This document shows positions 46,026 to 55,867 of a stretch of 64,000 nucleotides of DNA, piece after piece (the stretch's first letter is position 1; each line of letters starts with the position of its first letter). Both the position numbers and the translations under genes were made by a program. The DNA comes from Papaver somniferum (lineage: Eukaryota; Streptophyta; Magnoliopsida; Ranunculales; Papaveraceae): positions 8,284,088 through 8,348,087 of the forward strand of contig NC_039362.1 in the NCBI RefSeq assembly GCF_003573695.1, read 5' to 3'. The notes beneath the pieces were generated by a model. It had not been told where the DNA came from. It saw only the letters and a program-made list of their open reading frames with translations, and made no database searches.

Positions 46026-47706
46026 TGTAGCCTAAAAATTTTCCCGATGCAACTCCAATAGTACACTTCTCGGGATTCAATTTAATTCTATACTGCCGCA
46101 TTTGTTCAAAAATCTCCCTCAAGTCTTGTACATGGTCCTTAGCTTCCTAACTCTTTACCAACATGTCATCCACGTATACTTCTAATGTTTTGAGTATCCA
46201 TTTTGCGAACACCTTCTCTACCATTCTTTGATATGTTGCTCCCGCATTTCGCAAACCAAACGACATTTTCATATAACAATATAAACCTCTAGGAGCAAAG
46301 AAAGCAGTATGTTCTTGATCTTCTTCAGCGAGAGGAATTTGGTTATACCCTTTGTACCCATCTAAAGATGATACCCTATCATTTCCTGCTGCAGATTCTA
46401 CCATTTGAGGAATATCGGGTAACGGAAAACTATCTTTAGGGCAAGATTTTTTCAAATCAGTGAAATCTATGCAAATCCTGATTCCCTTGTTTTTCTTTGG
46501 GACAATGACCATATTCGCTATCCATTTTGGGTATTTGGCTTCTCTTATAATTCCTGCCTCCAGCATTTTCTGTAATTCTTCTTCTACTTGGGAATGGTAA
46601 GTTGTTGCGATTTTTCTTATTCTCTGTTTAAATGGTCTCACATTTTTGTTAATCTCCAGTCTGTGGCAAGAAATTGTTGGATCTATTCCTGGTATCTCAT
46701 CCATGTTTCCTGCGAAAATATCTTTATATTCTCGCAGTAAATTGACAGTTTTTTGTTCTTCTTCTATATCCATTTTGGTTCCAATTATCAACACTAGAGG
46801 CTCCTCTTCAGACCCAACATTTATTTCTTTTGTTGGTTCTGCGGCAGTGTAACTGGGTTTAGGTTCTCCCATTGGTGTGGGTTCTTTAATTGCTTTTATG
46901 GATCCTTCTCCTTCTTCCGAAATTTCGCTGGGTATTCCTTTGCCTTCTTTCGCCCTTATCATATATACTCTAAATTCTTCTTCCTTCTTTGCTTCCTTTA
47001 CCAATTTTCTGCGAAATTGTTTCCTTTTTGCTTGTTCTTCATAACGCCTTACTTCAATTTGATGACATAATTTCGCATTATCAACATCTCCTCTGATTTC
47101 ACCTATTCCACTTGGAGTGGGGAATTTAATACATTGATGCAACGTTGATACCACAACTTTTATTGCATGTATCCATGATCTTCCTAATAACATATTATAT
47201 GGCGATTCCATATCCACCACGCACAATGTCACATGTATTTCGATTTCTCCAAGTGGAATTCGTACCACTATTTCTCCTTTAGGTTTTGTTGTGGATTTTC
47301 CAAAGCCGTGAACAAAATATGTTGAATTGGACATTTCTTCATCTTTAAATCCCATTCCCCGAAATGCATGATTAAATATTATATCAACTGAACTTCCTGT
47401 ATCAATTAAAGTTTTGTTCAACATCCACTCTCCTGTGGATTTTATTGATGTATCCTTCTCTTTTCGTGTAATAGGCACTGTGACAACCAATGGAGATGTA
47501 TGATTCAAATTTTCTTTTGGTATTTCTTCTGCCATGAACACAATTCTTTGCTTTTCCAAATCTTTCAAAGGTGAAGTTTTTTCTACCGCAATAATTTTCT
47601 TTCCTTCAAAATTTCGTTTATGTATTCTTCCTTTGATGTTTTCATGGAATTCATTGACCAAGCTTTTTTTTATCATATTACACTCCAATTTTTTTGCCAT
47701 TTTCAT
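45946..47706 (-). pseudogene. Protease and reverse transcriptase of the Tat-type element
   Basis: Open from 47706 to a TAG at 46147 (519 codons), then in the same frame to 45946. The protease active site is LIDTGSSVDIIF near residue 100. RT motifs from about residue 395: WIANMVIVPKKNKGIRICID, FPLPDIPQMVESAAGN, FGLRNAGATYQRMV, and the catalytic YVDDMLVKS at the end of the open part. After the TAG the RT thumb continues (EKCTIGVASGKFLGY) to ...PTPANK, then breaks directly into the segment before integrase. RNase H and its linker have therefore been deleted. The N-terminal gag is also gone; the start codon shown is just the first Met. Confidence 0.87.
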
Positions 47707-47810
47707 TAATTCTATTCATATTTCCTCTAACTGGTTCACTGATTTGTTTAATCACTTTCTTGATTTGAATTTTCTCAATCAACAATCTTAAACTTTCGAT
47801 CTTCAATCAC

Positions 47811-47827
47811 CCTGTTTCTAGCACCAT
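47811..47827 (-). other. Primer binding site of the Tat-type element (putative)
   Basis: Sense-strand TGGTGCTAGAAACAGGG, two bases inside the LTR end. It has the usual position and TGGT start; I do not name the tRNA. Confidence 0.5.
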
Positions 47828-47829
47828 TA

Positions 47830-48285
47830 TGTAGTTGCAGGAAATCCTACAATACACCTCGTATGATTTTATCGTTGATCAGCCTATTTTTAGGTTTACA
47901 CTCTTAATTTTATTGATTAATTTCTGAATATTCTTACAAGGAAAATAAAGAAATCAAGAATGATATTTGCTCTCAACTTTCTCTCTCCTATTTACTTATC
48001 TCTCACTCAAAAAAGATCTCCCTTTCCTTTACAACTCGAATGACTATTTATAAAGGAAATACATAGTGGAGGACAGCTAATCTGTCCTTTATTTTCGGAT
48101 ATGGTTTGCGACATTCTCACAACCTTACAAATGTTGACTTCGCAAGCTTTCTAATTTTCGCGAGACTATCACACCTTTCTCATGATCCTTGATGATGTCG
48201 TTTCTGAAATTGTTCTGCGACGCTTTTGTGCAATACCATTGTTAACTTTGCTGAGACATAACTGTTGCGAGATTATGATCCTACA
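47830..48285 (-). mobile_element. LTR of the Tat-type element (456 bp)
   Basis: In sense orientation it runs TGTAGGATCATAATC to CCTGCAACTACA; the ends TGTAG/CTACA are inverted copies, as expected for LTR edges. A partial copy lies at 9912-10154. Confidence 0.8.
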
Positions 48286-48511
48286 ACCAGGCTATATTAA
48301 AGCCATACCGAGCATGCTTTCATGCCACTGGCTACCAAACGAAGGGTTGCAATAATCAACGACTACCTTTCCTCTTAAGATGCAAAATCTCGACCGTCGA
48401 AGGTCACCGAGCCGGCAAGTCTCCCAAGATCGACTTGCCAGACGACAACAACATGCTACATGTTTTCCATGAAAACACTCGAGACATCAACGCATATCAC
48501 AAACTGGGGGA
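48286..48511. mobile_element. Pieces of family D: inverted leader fragment, then 3' internal end with PPT
   Basis: 48371-48409 is the reverse complement of 61676-61714 (CTCGACCGTCGAAGG edge), so it lies inverted. From 48410 the sequence matches the reverse complement of 57924-58030 and ends in the purine tract AAACTGGGGGA before the LTR at 48512. Confidence 0.6.
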
Positions 48512-49116
48512 TGCTCATTGGGTATTGGTTTGGAGGTTTACAGCGTGCGGCGTACACTACGCCCGTTATAATAAAGTTTCATAAGGATGAGGCGGTTAGT
48601 AAATACAGGGAGTAATGGTGAAACGCTTTCTTTTATGGAACATCAATTCTAGGCGTTACCGGTTACCACCTCCTCCAATTTACTCACCCGTTTTCCATTT
48701 TCTTAATGAGACCAGAGTACGTTTCACTTAGACTTTTATAAATAGGAATTACCTATTTCCACCGAACAACAAGTTCAGATCAGGAGCATACAACACTCAG
48801 AAAACATTTGTTATCTTTCCATTTGTTAGATTCCTACTTTCTGATACAAGTCGTAGAAAACAACTACTCTTCCAGAATCAACTATTCTGGTCTCAACACT
48901 TTCTTTGCTTCCCTCCCAAAACCGACCCATTCTCCTTCACTTTGTGACCGAAGCAAGTCTGGAGCGACCATTTTTTGGTTTAGGCCGGATTTTTACAGAT
49001 TGATCTCTTGAATCCAAAGTACTCTCTAGCAGTACATTGTTTAGGGTTTAAATTCGTCTCTCACCCACACACCCGAAATTACCAAAATCAGCAGAAACCA
49101 TTTTCACCCTCAAACA
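48512..49116 (+). mobile_element. LTR of family D (copy 1)
   Basis: Its edges were found by comparing three copies: each follows a G-rich tract (GGGGGA) and ends in CACA or CAAACA. TATA box TTTTATAAATAGG near 48733. After the TATA box come the shared phrases 'GACCGAAGCAAGTCTGG' and 'GGTTTAGGCCGGATTTTTA'. About 605 bp. The frame at 48808-49011 is not a gene. Confidence 0.7.
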
Positions 49117-49647
49117 GAAGAATAACTAGGGTTTGGAATAGCAAATATTGTGAGCACACATAGCTATTGCCAACGGTTTTTATCTTGCAATGTTTTAGAT
49201 TTATTTATTTAAATTCTAAAGTTTATTTGGAAGATGATTTTGCAGTATTAATCTTTATTAGTTTTATATATTGCAAATATTATAATGGGATATGTGTGTT
49301 TGCATCCGTGAACTATGATTGTCCCATATTTTTCGAAAGTTAAGCATATTGTGTTATTATGCAAATATTGATGAAGATAGGATGAACTTTTGATTGCAAA
49401 GATTAAGTCTATTATATGTCTATGCAAATATTGATGAAAACTAGAATGAATCTTTGAATATTCCGCAGTGGTCTTTCCCTGATCCACTTCTATGTGAAAG
49501 TATTGTGCGGCTTCGTAAGTACTTTTATGTTGAGCATTTCCGATTAAATTAATCATGGGTTCTCTTGTGGTTAATTTTATTGAGTTTTGGATACAAATTC
49601 ATGTTTCATGTAATTTGTTAATGTCCAAGGAAATCTTATTTTCTTGT
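49117..49647 (+). mobile_element. 3' internal region of a copia-like element, interrupted
   Basis: Matches the region after ORF2 in other copies. Its first ~130 bp repeat 43873-44003 at roughly nine bases in ten, so the Tat-type and D-family material lies between two overlapping pieces of this region. It ends where the next LTR begins at 49648. Confidence 0.7.
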
Positions 49648-49901
49648 TGTTAGAGCATGTTTGTCAATGTTAGTGATCAAAACTATAAGTCTTGATTTCT
49701 AGTCTATTTAGCTAAGTCTCGGACTGGGATAGTAAGTGTAGTTGAGCTCAAGGACTTCATGGAAATTCATCAGACAAGCAGAAGATCTACTCAAGAAACC
49801 GGTGGAACATCTCGACAAAATGGTATGTGAAGACTTGAACTTACCTATCACTCAAAAGTCTATCTATTCTATCTCCTACTTCTTGAGACAAAAGTCGTAT
49901 G

Positions 49902-49939
<38 letters not shown>

Positions 49940-51962
49940 TAGATCATACACATTTGATATTTCGAGCTGAGTATATCTCGCGTATCTATATCTTGAAATA
50001 TGTGTTGGTAAGCGTTTCGCTTCGATCATGTTTTTCTTTACCTAGTGATGAAAGTCATGATACGTTTCAATCATCTTGAAAATTGCTTTGACGAGAAATA
50101 GTGTAACAACTATATAACGTCCTCTAAGAATGTTTCAATGATTGGAATGAGATTTTAGATTACATAACCATAGTTGACATAAGTATGTTAACGGGAGTTC
50201 TCTTACCAAGAATTTCTGCTGGGATTTCCAAAAACTCGTTTGCGTGTTTAGTCCACGAACTCAGTCAGCGAGCTGGCGGAAGTCTCCTTACCGAGATTTT
50301 CTGCTGAGTTTGGAAAACTCTATTGGCTATCTTAATTCCGCGAACTTGTTTTTGAGCTTAAGTGGCTATGATCTAAAGATGTGCTCTGAACATGAAACTT
50401 AAATTACTAAGGAATGCTTTATGCAAACCGTGGCTATAATGTTCATGAGCCGATTCAATCGAATCGAATCATCTTTGTTTCAATTGTGTCTTGTGTAGTT
50501 ACATAATATCTCATATCAATTGAACAACTCTCTAACTAGTTCATATTGAGTCAATTGAACTAGTTATGGTGAATAAGAATATGGTTGGTATAAAATGATC
50601 AAATGGCTAACCTTTTGGTTGACTGTTATTGAACCAACAATGCACACGATCGGGTACGACTAACAAACCTAGATTCGTGCAGTTCATTTGTGTATGTCAA
50701 GCTAAGATTTCGATCTAATGGTTGAGATATATTAGCTTGAATCTAAATCAGGTTTTCATCTAATGGTGGATAGCGTTTGCTTTGTGAGCAAGGCAAAACC
50801 CTGATTTGAAAGGCTATATATAGGAGACATCTCGCAATGGGCAAAACTAATCACCACACGTCTTGTGTGATACTAGTGCGCTCGCTAGAGTCGATCTCTA
50901 TTAACCTTTGGTTTTCTTCTTCTAAAACCAGGTTAACGACTTAAAGACTTCATTGGGATTGTGAAGCCAGACCGATACTACTTTTATCGTAGTTGTGTGA
51001 TATGATCTTGCATCTTCTATCGTACTAGTACAATCATATTGATTGTCTTGAGATCATGAGAGTTCTCTGATAGGCAAGATATAAAAAGTAATCACAAACA
51101 TCTTTGTCTCATCGTTTGTGATTCCACGATATCTTGTTTCGCTACCATACGATTAAGATTGTTGTGAGGTGATTGATTAATCTAGGTTGTTCTTCGGAAT
51201 ATAAGACCGGATTATCATTGGTTTCTGTTCACCTTGATTATATATTAAAAGACGAAACAAAACTTTAGGGTTTTTCTGTGGGAGGCAGATTAATCCTTTG
51301 ATAAACTTTTCTATGTGAGACAGATTTGTTTATTGTTAAATCCTGTGATTTTGGATCATAGGAACTCTTAGTTATGGGTTTGATCAGCTAAGGGATTCAA
51401 GTGCGTAGTTTCCTGCTGGGATCAGAGGAGTAGGGGTGCAAGTGTACCTTGGATCAGTGGGAAACTGATTGGGGTTCAACTATAGTCCAGTCCGAAGTTA
51501 GTTTGGAGTAGGATAGAGTCTGTAGCGGCTTAATACAGTGTGTATTCAATATGGACTAGGTACCGGGGTTTTTCTGCATTTGCGTTCCTCGTTAACAAAA
51601 TTCTGGGGTCTGTGTTATTTCCTTTCTGCATTATATTTTTTTAATATAATAGAAATAATACAGGTTGTGCGTTAGATCAATCAATTGGATATTCCAACCT
51701 AACGGTTGTTGATTGATATTGATTGATCCTTGGATATTGGTCTTTGGTACCATCCAAGTTATTCCTTGTGTTTGATAAAGATTCTCTATTGACTTAGCTT
51801 GAGTAATGATCAAACCAAGAGAGAGATATTAACTCCTTGAGATACTTTTATCTAGATTGAGTCCGACTGTCTAGTTGATTCTCTAGCGAAGTATTTCGGA
51901 ATTAGTCCATACAGATTGTTGAGCGAAATATTGGGTGGTGTTGTTAGACCCCCGATTTTTCA
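49648..51962 (+). mobile_element. 5' LTR, sub-type A (copy 6)
   Basis: Starts TGTTAGAGCATGTTTGTC: about 40 bp of the usual start (between AGAGCA and GCATGTTTG) are missing. TATA box TATATATAGG near 50815; U5 block near 51555; ends GATTTTTCA before the PBS. Contains a (TA)n run absent from its partner LTR. Confidence 0.87.
49903..49938. repeat. (TA)n microsatellite
   Basis: About 18 TA units inside the 5' LTR. The 3' LTR at the same place (near 56161) has only about five, so the run expanded after insertion or contracted in the partner. Confidence 0.95.
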
Positions 51963-51964
51963 AT

Positions 51965-51976
51965 TGGTATCAGAGC
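51965..51976 (+). other. Primer binding site
   Basis: TGGTATCAGAGC, two bases after the LTR. Confidence 0.9.
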
Positions 51977-52028
51977 AGGCAAACACGTTTAAGACCTTAT
52001 AAGTCTGCGTTTGTAGCGATCTGACTAT

Positions 52029-53409
52029 ATGGACCATAAAGTCTCTAATGAAACAACACCAGTTAGGAGTCACTCTGGTATATTTCAAAGTCCTGAAATA
52101 TCCAAGAAATCCTCTGTCTCTTGTCCTGGGTCTGGATCTGCATTCGATTGGGAAACATCTCTTGATGAACAATTGGATGAGCTCTCCGATGATAGTGATT
52201 CAGAAGAAGGACAAAGTATTGATGAGGAAGTTTCTCAGTATATCAAGTTGTTAGTCGTGCTTTGAAAGAGACGAAGTCAACGGCTTGCTTGAGCAAATAC
52301 ATGGATCCTCTTTGTCAAGAAAACAGAAAGTTGAGAAAACTCTTTAAAGGATATGATTTTGGGTACAGACTCTTAAAATCTATCGTTAAAGATTGTGATG
52401 AAGATTTACACACACAAAAGTCTGAATGTGATAATCTTCTCCTAAACCTCTGTTTGTTGAAATAAAAACTTGCAGATGCTGAGGCAAGGTGTGACTCTCA
52501 AGAAAAATATTTTAATGACAAAAGATTCAGTATCCATGTCAAAGAAAAATCCTTGGAAACTGATCTTGCAGCTGCTCGTGATAAAGTAAAATCACTGGAA
52601 GTGAATCTAAGAAGGTTCCATTCTAGCTCTACAAAATTGTCTTCTATGATTGGAGCATGTAAAGAACATCGTGATACACGTGGTCTGGGCTATAAAGGAA
52701 TAGACGCTCCAAAAACTAGTAAGATCAATTTTTTTAAAGCTATTGAAAATTCCTCATGTGAGAATCCACTTGCATCAAGTAATGTATCTAAAGTAAAGAC
52801 TATTCTCCTTCAAAATACGCTTTCATAATAATATGAAAATCCTTTAATTGCTATTACTGCGGAAACAAAGGACATCCTGAGCGGAAATTCCGTCTACGTT
52901 TGCGGAATGAAAAACTTCATAACATTCTTACATGGATGGCTAAAGAAGTTGTTAAACCGGTATCACACATTGTTGGAGCAAGAGGAATCTTCTATCCTCA
53001 AGGGTTATACAATGATAAGTCATGTGATACCTGGGCATTCAAAATGAAAAGTGTCTACAACAGCAGAAGGAGGAGTGACAAAAGTGTGACTGATCTTTTA
53101 AAGAGAAAAAGGCACGGGAGAAAGGAAGAGAAATTTTGTTCCTCTATTCTTGACAAAGAAGGCTTTAAATCTATGACTTCTAAAACAAACTTCCTACATG
53201 TCAACAATCGAGTGTCTGATTTAAAGACCAGCATAAACAGACTCAGACGGAACATCAAGAAAACATGGAATGCAGTTAATCCAGGTATTCCTAAACCTTC
53301 TCTTGATATTTCTTCTTCATCTAAACCCAGTAGTTTGATAAATACCGTTGAGAAAAGAAAAAAAGAAGTGAATACTGATGAGCAAGATGCTCATCTTATT
53401 ACACCCTAA
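52029..53409 (+). pseudogene. ORF1, gag-like protein without pol (copy 4)
   Basis: Same order of parts as the other copies, and it keeps two codons lost elsewhere (GAA at 52556; TGG in 'CDTWAFKMK'). Breaks: one-base loss near 52255, GAA to TAA at 52463, one-base loss near 52795. The zinc knuckle near 52860 has lost its last Cys (ERKF instead of ERKC), so RNA binding would be impaired even if the frame were open. The C-terminal 170 codons (52900-53409) are open, with the basic NRLRRNIKKTW segment. Confidence 0.78.
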
Positions 53410-53589
53410 CAAGTTTATTTTGTATCTCTTTTTAATATAATAAAAAGGCAGGCTCATGACTCTCAGGATTTTTTATCTTGAGACTGATGTCAGGATCATA
53501 TTGTGCTTTGTTTTTGTTTTTGTTTTTGTTTTTTTAAAAAATGGGTTTCTTTTTTGGTTGCTCCTCAACATCTTTATGTTCGCGCCATT

Positions 53590-53690
53590 TGGGCTTCCTT
53601 GACTTGCATGGGCCCTGTTCTCTATGTTCACGCACCAACCCCCACGAACGTCAAGTTAGTTAGGGTTTTAATGGAATACCATATATATAG
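53590..53690 (+). promoter_or_regulatory. Putative internal promoter of ORF2 (copy 4)
   Basis: TGGGCT at 53590, TGGGCC at 53609, telo-box TTAGGGTTT at 53660, TATA-like CATATATATAG at 53680; ATG about 50 bp later. Confidence 0.55.
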
Positions 53691-53739
53691 TGTTCCAGAA
53701 GAATAAAAGGTCTTTCTAAAGCTTTGTTTTTGGTGCACA

Positions 53740-54000
53740 ATGGAAGGAAGCAACAAGTTTGATGATGTTGAGTTATGTCCTATTAATATCTCTTTCTTTC
53801 ATGCTCTTGATCATGAAAACGAAGATAAATTATCAGTTCTGATTTCTTCACAATTGGTAGGAAATCTTCTTAGAGATCTTGAAGTTGTACGAGAGAAACT
53901 CCATATCGCAACCCGGAACCTTGAATTTCTAAAAGGAGAACTAAGGAAGGCAACTAAGGAGCTCGTTCATGTTCAATCCCTAGTTGCAGACAAGGTTTAG
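53740..54000 (+). CDS. ORF2, 86-residue protein of unknown function (copy 4)
   Basis: Starts MEGSNKFDDVELCP. The most diverged of the four open copies, yet with no stop and the same length. The conserved core is HALDH, DKL, ISSQLVGNLLRD, VVREKL, ATRNLEFLKGE, KELVHVQSLVAD. Charge is mixed and the helix Leu spacing is kept. This is the only copy sitting in a nearly complete element. Function unknown; a partner for ORF1 or a host-interacting protein are possibilities without evidence. Confidence 0.58.
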   Translation: MEGSNKFDDVELCPINISFFHALDHENEDKLSVLISSQLVGNLLRDLEVVREKLHIATRNLEFLKGELRKATKELVHVQSLVADKV

Positions 54001-55855
54001 AGTTCGTAGGTCTTGGTTCTATTTTTTATGCCTAGATGTCTTCTTTTTGGATTAGTTGGAAGAATAACAAGTGCCTTTGGATAGCAATGATTGTGATTTC
54101 ACATAGCTATTATTTTCATCTTTTGTTTTTTAGATTTATTGGTTTTTATTTTCTAAAAAATATTTGAAAAAGATGATGGTTTGCAATATTTAATCATTGG
54201 TTTGTTATATTGCAACTTGTTATGGGATTTTGGTGTTTACGTCCGTGAAATTATTGTCAAAAGTAAAGTCGTTCATGATCGGTATGTATGTATTGATTTA
54301 AGGATGAATGGACTTTTGACAAATACAAAAGTTAAGCCTATATTGTCAATTCGTTGATGGAAGATAGGTTAAAATCTTTTGTGAACAAGGATAAAGTCTA
54401 TTATATTGTTATGCATATAATGATGGAAAATAGAATAGATCCTTGTATGTTATCCACGGTATTGATCTTCATTGATCCATTTCGTTATGTATTACCGTTA
54501 AGGCTCCGTAATATATCATGTATTGATCACGATACGACTAAGTGGATTATTTGATTAGCTTGGTTGGTTGTCCCATAAGATAAGTTATGTTGAGCATTTG
54601 GAACTAAATTAATCATCTTGCATGGTTATTTAGTTTGTACTCCATAAGTTTTCCTTCTTATGTTGAGTACATGTACGGTTAAGGTTGTCATGTTCCATGA
54701 TAACTTAGTCGGGGTTCCATAATTTCTCTTATGTTGATCCCAAAATAATTAAATTGATTACTTTGGTGATTAGTTTGGTTGTTTGATTACCAATTAGATC
54801 AATTATAGGTTCTCTTGTAATTAATCTAGTTGAGATTTCATATATTCCACAAGTTCTTGTGTTGAGTATATGAACGACTACTAATCATGTTCGATTGGTT
54901 AATGTAGTCGTATATTACGTAAGGTTTTCCTTATGTTGAGTATTTGAACGGTTAAATTAGTCATATCCATATGATTGGTTTATTCATAGCTCCGTAAGTT
55001 TACTTATGTTGAGCACAATCAATTAAATTGATCAGTTTTGTGGTTTGATTTAGTTGCGTATTCCGATTAAATTAATCATGGGTTTACTTGTGATTAATTT
55101 GATTGAGTTTTGGATATAAGAATCATTCTTAATGGTTTTTGTGTCCAATAAAAATCCTTCTTTTCTTTTCGAAATTAAGGTCGCTCTTGTTGTTCCCTTG
55201 GGAATAACATCAAATGGGGGAGAGTTCTTTTGAACTTGTGCTTAATGGTAATATCTTGTGGGGAGTGCGGTTGTGGAATTTTAGAGGGGTTATCTTGTAT
55301 CTTTAAACTCCTTGATGAATGTTGTTAGCTTCGGCTATATGATTGCATCTAAATTAAGATGATGTGCGTCTTCTCTTTTAGTCATGAAATGTCTCTTGTG
55401 GAAATTTCATTATGATCCCATTCTTGTACCTTTGCCAATTTTTTTGACAAAAAGGGGGAGAATTAATGTAGGTCACACTACATATACATATGGTTTTCGG
55501 ATCATTGTGTAAGGGGGAATGGTTTCCATGGTAGAGATGGATTATTGACTAAAGGGGAGTGATGCATATCACTGTAGTATTATTGTTAAAGTTGTGATAC
55601 AATTGGACTTTGACATTTGTAATAATACTATGACACTGTATAACAATGATCAAGAATTATGTTTTTTCATTGTTATAGCTACGGATCGTCAACAACGATG
55701 ATACTAAACTTACAACCTTTGGAATCATTGGAGTACTTGGAAGGACGAAGATTTCAAGGAACGTTGAAGATTAGGCATGTGGAATATGAGCTACTATAGT
55801 TTCATTATATTTTTTGTATCCCATATGTATTGATAGTTTTTTCACTAAAATTGAT
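54001..55855 (+). mobile_element. Long 3' non-coding region of the two-ORF element
   Basis: About 1.85 kb without a convincing gene. Contains a degenerate repeat series (54505-55025) and several purine tracts before the true PPT: AAAAAGGGGGAGAATT near 55450, AAGGGGGAATGG near 55510, AAAGGGGAGTG near 55551. The short frame at 54354-54554 also appears, broken, in other copies and is not supported. Confidence 0.7.
54505..55025 (+). repeat. Degenerate repeats around CCGTAAGTTTxCTTATGTTGAGCA
   Basis: At least seven related units near 54508, 54572, 54641, 54713, 54846, 54913 and 54990, most 65-77 bp apart. Each has a CC(A/G)TAAG part and a TTATGTTGAG part, followed by an AATTAATCAT-like part. Confidence 0.7.
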
Positions 55856-55867
55856 AAAGGGGGAGAT
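55856..55867 (+). other. Polypurine tract
   Basis: AAAGGGGGAGAT directly before the TGTTAGAG LTR start; primes plus-strand synthesis in LTR elements. The same tract lies at 11243-11254. Confidence 0.88.

Larger units (their letters stand above)
44004..48285 (-). mobile_element. Ty3/gypsy element of Tat type, internally deleted
   Basis: Minus-strand element with 5' LTR at the right (47830-48285), PBS, protease-RT and integrase. Gag is missing (only about 120 bp lie between the LTR and the protease frame) and so is RNase H. 44004-44723 is its non-coding 3' region; no left-hand 3' LTR is visible. Phrases such as YVDDMLVKS, KWGLDIVG and VYDNGKQF place it in the Tat branch of Ty3 elements. Confidence 0.85.

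Noticed and set aside
43873..49250. The 130-bp flanking repeat as LTRs or target duplication
   Set aside because: No TG...CA ends, PBS or PPT at its borders; too long and too diverged for a target duplication.
49742..50029. Frames containing repeated Tyr-Ile
   Set aside because: Translation of the (TA)n microsatellite inside an LTR.
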